From assembly GCA_902765885.1 (NCBI GenBank), contig CACXBN010000283.1, positions 1 to 6,195 of the forward strand: 6,195 bases of DNA, given 5' to 3'. Position 1 is the first letter of the stretch; the number at the start of each line of letters is the position of its first letter. Origin of the DNA: an uncultured Ruminococcus sp. GTDB lineage: Bacteria > Bacillota > Clostridia > Oscillospirales > CAG-272. Shown here piece by piece: positions 4,317 to 6,195 of the stretch. Made by a program: the position numbers and the translations under genes. The notes beneath the pieces were generated by a model, which was not told where the DNA came from, made no database searches, and saw nothing but the letters and a program-made list of their open reading frames with translations.

Positions 4317-6195
4317 ATGGAACTGAAATTAAGATATTCCAGTCCTGCTCCCGACAGCGACGAAGGGTGGGAAAACTATTCTCTGCCGATAGGCTGCTCG
4401 TATTTTGGCGCCAACGTGTTCGGCGGAACAGAGTACGAAAGAATACAGATAACCGAAAATTCGCTTGAAAACCCCGACTGGCTCGGAGGCCTTTCGAGTT
4501 TTGCCGATATATTCATCCGTTTCCGTGATGAAAGAGTCGTCCGCGGTTACGAAAGGGGCCTCGATCTTGACCATGCTCTTGCATATGTGGACTACAGCCT
4601 TGACGAGGCAAAAGTTCACAGGGAATATTTCGCATCATACCCCGACCGCGTTTTAGTCGGAAAAATATCCTCTTCTTCTCCCCTGTCATATGATATCGAG
4701 CTTTCGATCCCGTTTTTGACGGAAGAAGAACACAGAGTCAAAAGAGGAAATGTTTCCGTTCATGGAAATGATATTATAATCTCGGGGACGATGGAGGCGT
4801 ACAACATACATTACGCTGGAGTACTCCGTGTCTTCTCGGACGGTGAAGTGTCCCAGTCAGGCGAGTCTCTCAGAATCGAGCGCGCGACAAGCACCCGCTT
4901 TGTTTTCTCCCCCGGGACCAATTATGAGCTCACACCCCATGTTTTTCTCGAAAAGGACAACAAAAAGAAACTCAGGGATTTCGATCCTCTGCCCGCCGTC
5001 ATTTCACATATTTGCGATGTATCCTCTCTGACTTATGACGAGCTGAAGACAAGACATGAGGCAGATTATACGAATCTGTTCGGGCGGGTAAAGCTTGAGA
5101 TCGGCAGCGGTGAAACACCTGACCTTCCGACAGACGAACTTCTCGGAAAGTATTCGGAAGGCGAAAGATGCCGTTATCTTGAGATCCTCTATTTCCAGTT
5201 CGGACGCTATCTTCTCATCTCATCTTCCCGCCCCGGAGGACTTCCTGCAAATCTGCAGGGTGTGTGGAACTGTCACGACCGCTCTCCCTGGGGAAGCGGC
5301 TACTGGCACAATATAAACGTGCAGATGAACTACTGGCCGGCATTCGTCACGAATCTTTCCGAAACATTTGAGGCTTACAGAGCTTTCAATGAGGCTTTCA
5401 GGCCGGCAGCCGAAGAATTCGCGAGAGAATATATAAAGAAAGCGGTACCCGAAAAATACACGGACGAACCCGGCGGATGCGGGTGGACCATCGGCACCGG
5501 CAACTACGCCTATTCGGTAAGCGGTCCCGGCGGACACTCCGGCCCCGGCACGGGAGGGCTGACATCGAAGCTCTTCTGGGAAGCATATGCGTTCACGGGC
5601 TCCGAAGACATACTGAAAAACGTGACATATCCGGCACTGCTTTCTATGACGAAACATCTTCTCAGGGTAGTGAGAGAGTACGACGGACTATACCTCTCCG
5701 CCTTCTCGGCCTCTCCCGAACAGATAATCGCAAACAACTGGTCAAATCCCGTTCAGTACTACCATACTATCGGATGCGCGTTCGATCAGCAGATGATACT
5801 TGAAAACGCTCTCGACTTTTTGAAATGCGTCGAGCTCATAGGTGAAGAAAACATTCCCGAAAAAGACCTTCCGGTAATAAAAGAACTCAGGGAACAGATA
5901 GAAAAATACGATCCGGTTCAGGTAGGCTGGAGCGGACAGATAAAAGAATACAGGGAAGAAAAATTCTACGGAGAGGTCGGCGAATACAGGCACCGCCATA
6001 TTTCCGAGCTTGTCGGGCTTTATCCCGGAACCACGATAAACACGGAAACTCCGGCCTGGCTCGATGCAGCAAAAGCAACGCTCAACTACCGCTCCGACGA
6101 ATCGACCGGATGGGCTCTCGCCCACAGGCTGAACGCGTGGGCAAGGACAGGCGACGGAAACCGGGCTTACAGGCTGTTTTCGAATCTTCTCGGCA
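4317..6195 (+). CDS. Glycoside hydrolase family 95 protein (alpha-L-fucosidase/alpha-L-galactosidase family), 3' partial
   Basis: The frame stays open for 626 codons to the right edge; family members usually have about 750-800 residues, so the last part of the barrel and the C-terminal sheet domain are missing. The N-terminal beta-sandwich spans about 1-240 (LPIGCSYFGANVFGG at 23-37). The (alpha/alpha)6 barrel follows, with family landmarks ISSSRPGGLPANLQGVWN (301-318), GYWHNINVQMNYWPA (328-342), SASPEQ (464-469), HRHISELVGLYPG (559-571) and STGWALAHR (596-604). By analogy with Bifidobacterium AfcA, an inverting enzyme, E468 is the likely acid and N332/N334 are the paired asparagines that activate water. 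There is no signal peptide, so it should act in the cytoplasm on imported oligosaccharides and release L-fucose or L-galactose. Family assignment is firm; which sugar and linkage are open. It is divergent from the minus-strand genes, with its own promoter at 4229-4257. Confidence 0.93.
   Translation, partial: MELKLRYSSPAPDSDEGWENYSLPIGCSYFGANVFGGTEYERIQITENSLENPDWLGGLSSFADIFIRFRDERVVRGYERGLDLDHALAYVDYSLDEAKVHREYFASYPDRVLVGKISSSSPLSYDIELSIPFLTEEEHRVKRGNVSVHGNDIIISGTMEAYNIHYAGVLRVFSDGEVSQSGESLRIERATSTRFVFSPGTNYELTPHVFLEKDNKKKLRDFDPLPAVISHICDVSSLTYDELKTRHEADYTNLFGRVKLEIGSGETPDLPTDELLGKYSEGERCRYLEILYFQFGRYLLISSSRPGGLPANLQGVWNCHDRSPWGSGYWHNINVQMNYWPAFVTNLSETFEAYRAFNEAFRPAAEEFAREYIKKAVPEKYTDEPGGCGWTIGTGNYAYSVSGPGGHSGPGTGGLTSKLFWEAYAFTGSEDILKNVTYPALLSMTKHLLRVVREYDGLYLSAFSASPEQIIANNWSNPVQYYHTIGCAFDQQMILENALDFLKCVELIGEENIPEKDLPVIKELREQIEKYDPVQVGWSGQIKEYREEKFYGEVGEYRHRHISELVGLYPGTTINTETPAWLDAAKATLNYRSDESTGWALAHRLNAWARTGDGNRAYRLFSNLLG

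Noticed and set aside
5220..6125. Minus-strand open frames opposite GH95 (5220-5657, 5742-6125)
   Set aside because: They are antisense shadows of a well-recognised GH95 frame; the translations are arginine- and cysteine-rich without domain motifs.

Overview
The window looks like a stretch of genome from an anaerobic Gram-positive bacterium of the Clostridia (Firmicutes/Bacillota), probably from a gut or rumen community. This rests on three things: an S-layer homology (SLH) region of the 'CTRAQVVTFLWR' style common in such genomes, AGGAG-like ribosome binding sites, and sigma-A type promoters with short AT-rich intergenic regions. This is an inference from style, not a taxonomic assignment.

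There are three real genes, two cut by the window edges. (1) 1-2447, minus strand, 3' end missing: a secreted protein with a signal peptide, three SLH modules for cell-wall anchoring, and a long right-handed parallel beta-helix region that looks carbohydrate-active. (2) 2678-3904, minus strand, complete: a 408-residue AAA_14/DUF4143 (COG1373-type) ATPase with Walker A and B motifs, a winged-helix-like middle part and a PD-(D/E)xK-like C-terminal motif. (3) 4317-6195, plus strand, 3' end missing: a cytoplasmic glycoside hydrolase of family GH95 (alpha-L-fucosidase/alpha-L-galactosidase family).

The intergenic regions hold most of the unexplained structure. The 230-bp gap upstream of gene 1 (2448-2677) and the 412-bp gap upstream of genes 2 and 3 (3905-4316) carry diverged copies of the same element in the same (minus) orientation. 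Each has a promoter of form TTGAAA-N18-TAAAAT with a conserved spacer, followed by a related leader that can fold into hairpins. The ATPase gene lies exactly between the two copies. It also has its own near-consensus promoter (TTGACG-N17-TATAAT) whose -10 box sits inside an 8-bp inverted repeat, a possible operator. GH95 is transcribed divergently from a separate promoter (TTGAAT-N17-CATAAT) with a cre-like sequence at the predicted start of transcription.

The two carbohydrate-related genes suggest, without proving, a split arrangement: a wall-anchored beta-helix protein acting on polymer outside the cell and GH95 trimming imported oligosaccharides inside. The ATPase has no obvious part in this and may be an inserted accessory gene. 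No tRNA, rRNA, CRISPR array, insertion sequence or convincing intrinsic terminator was found.
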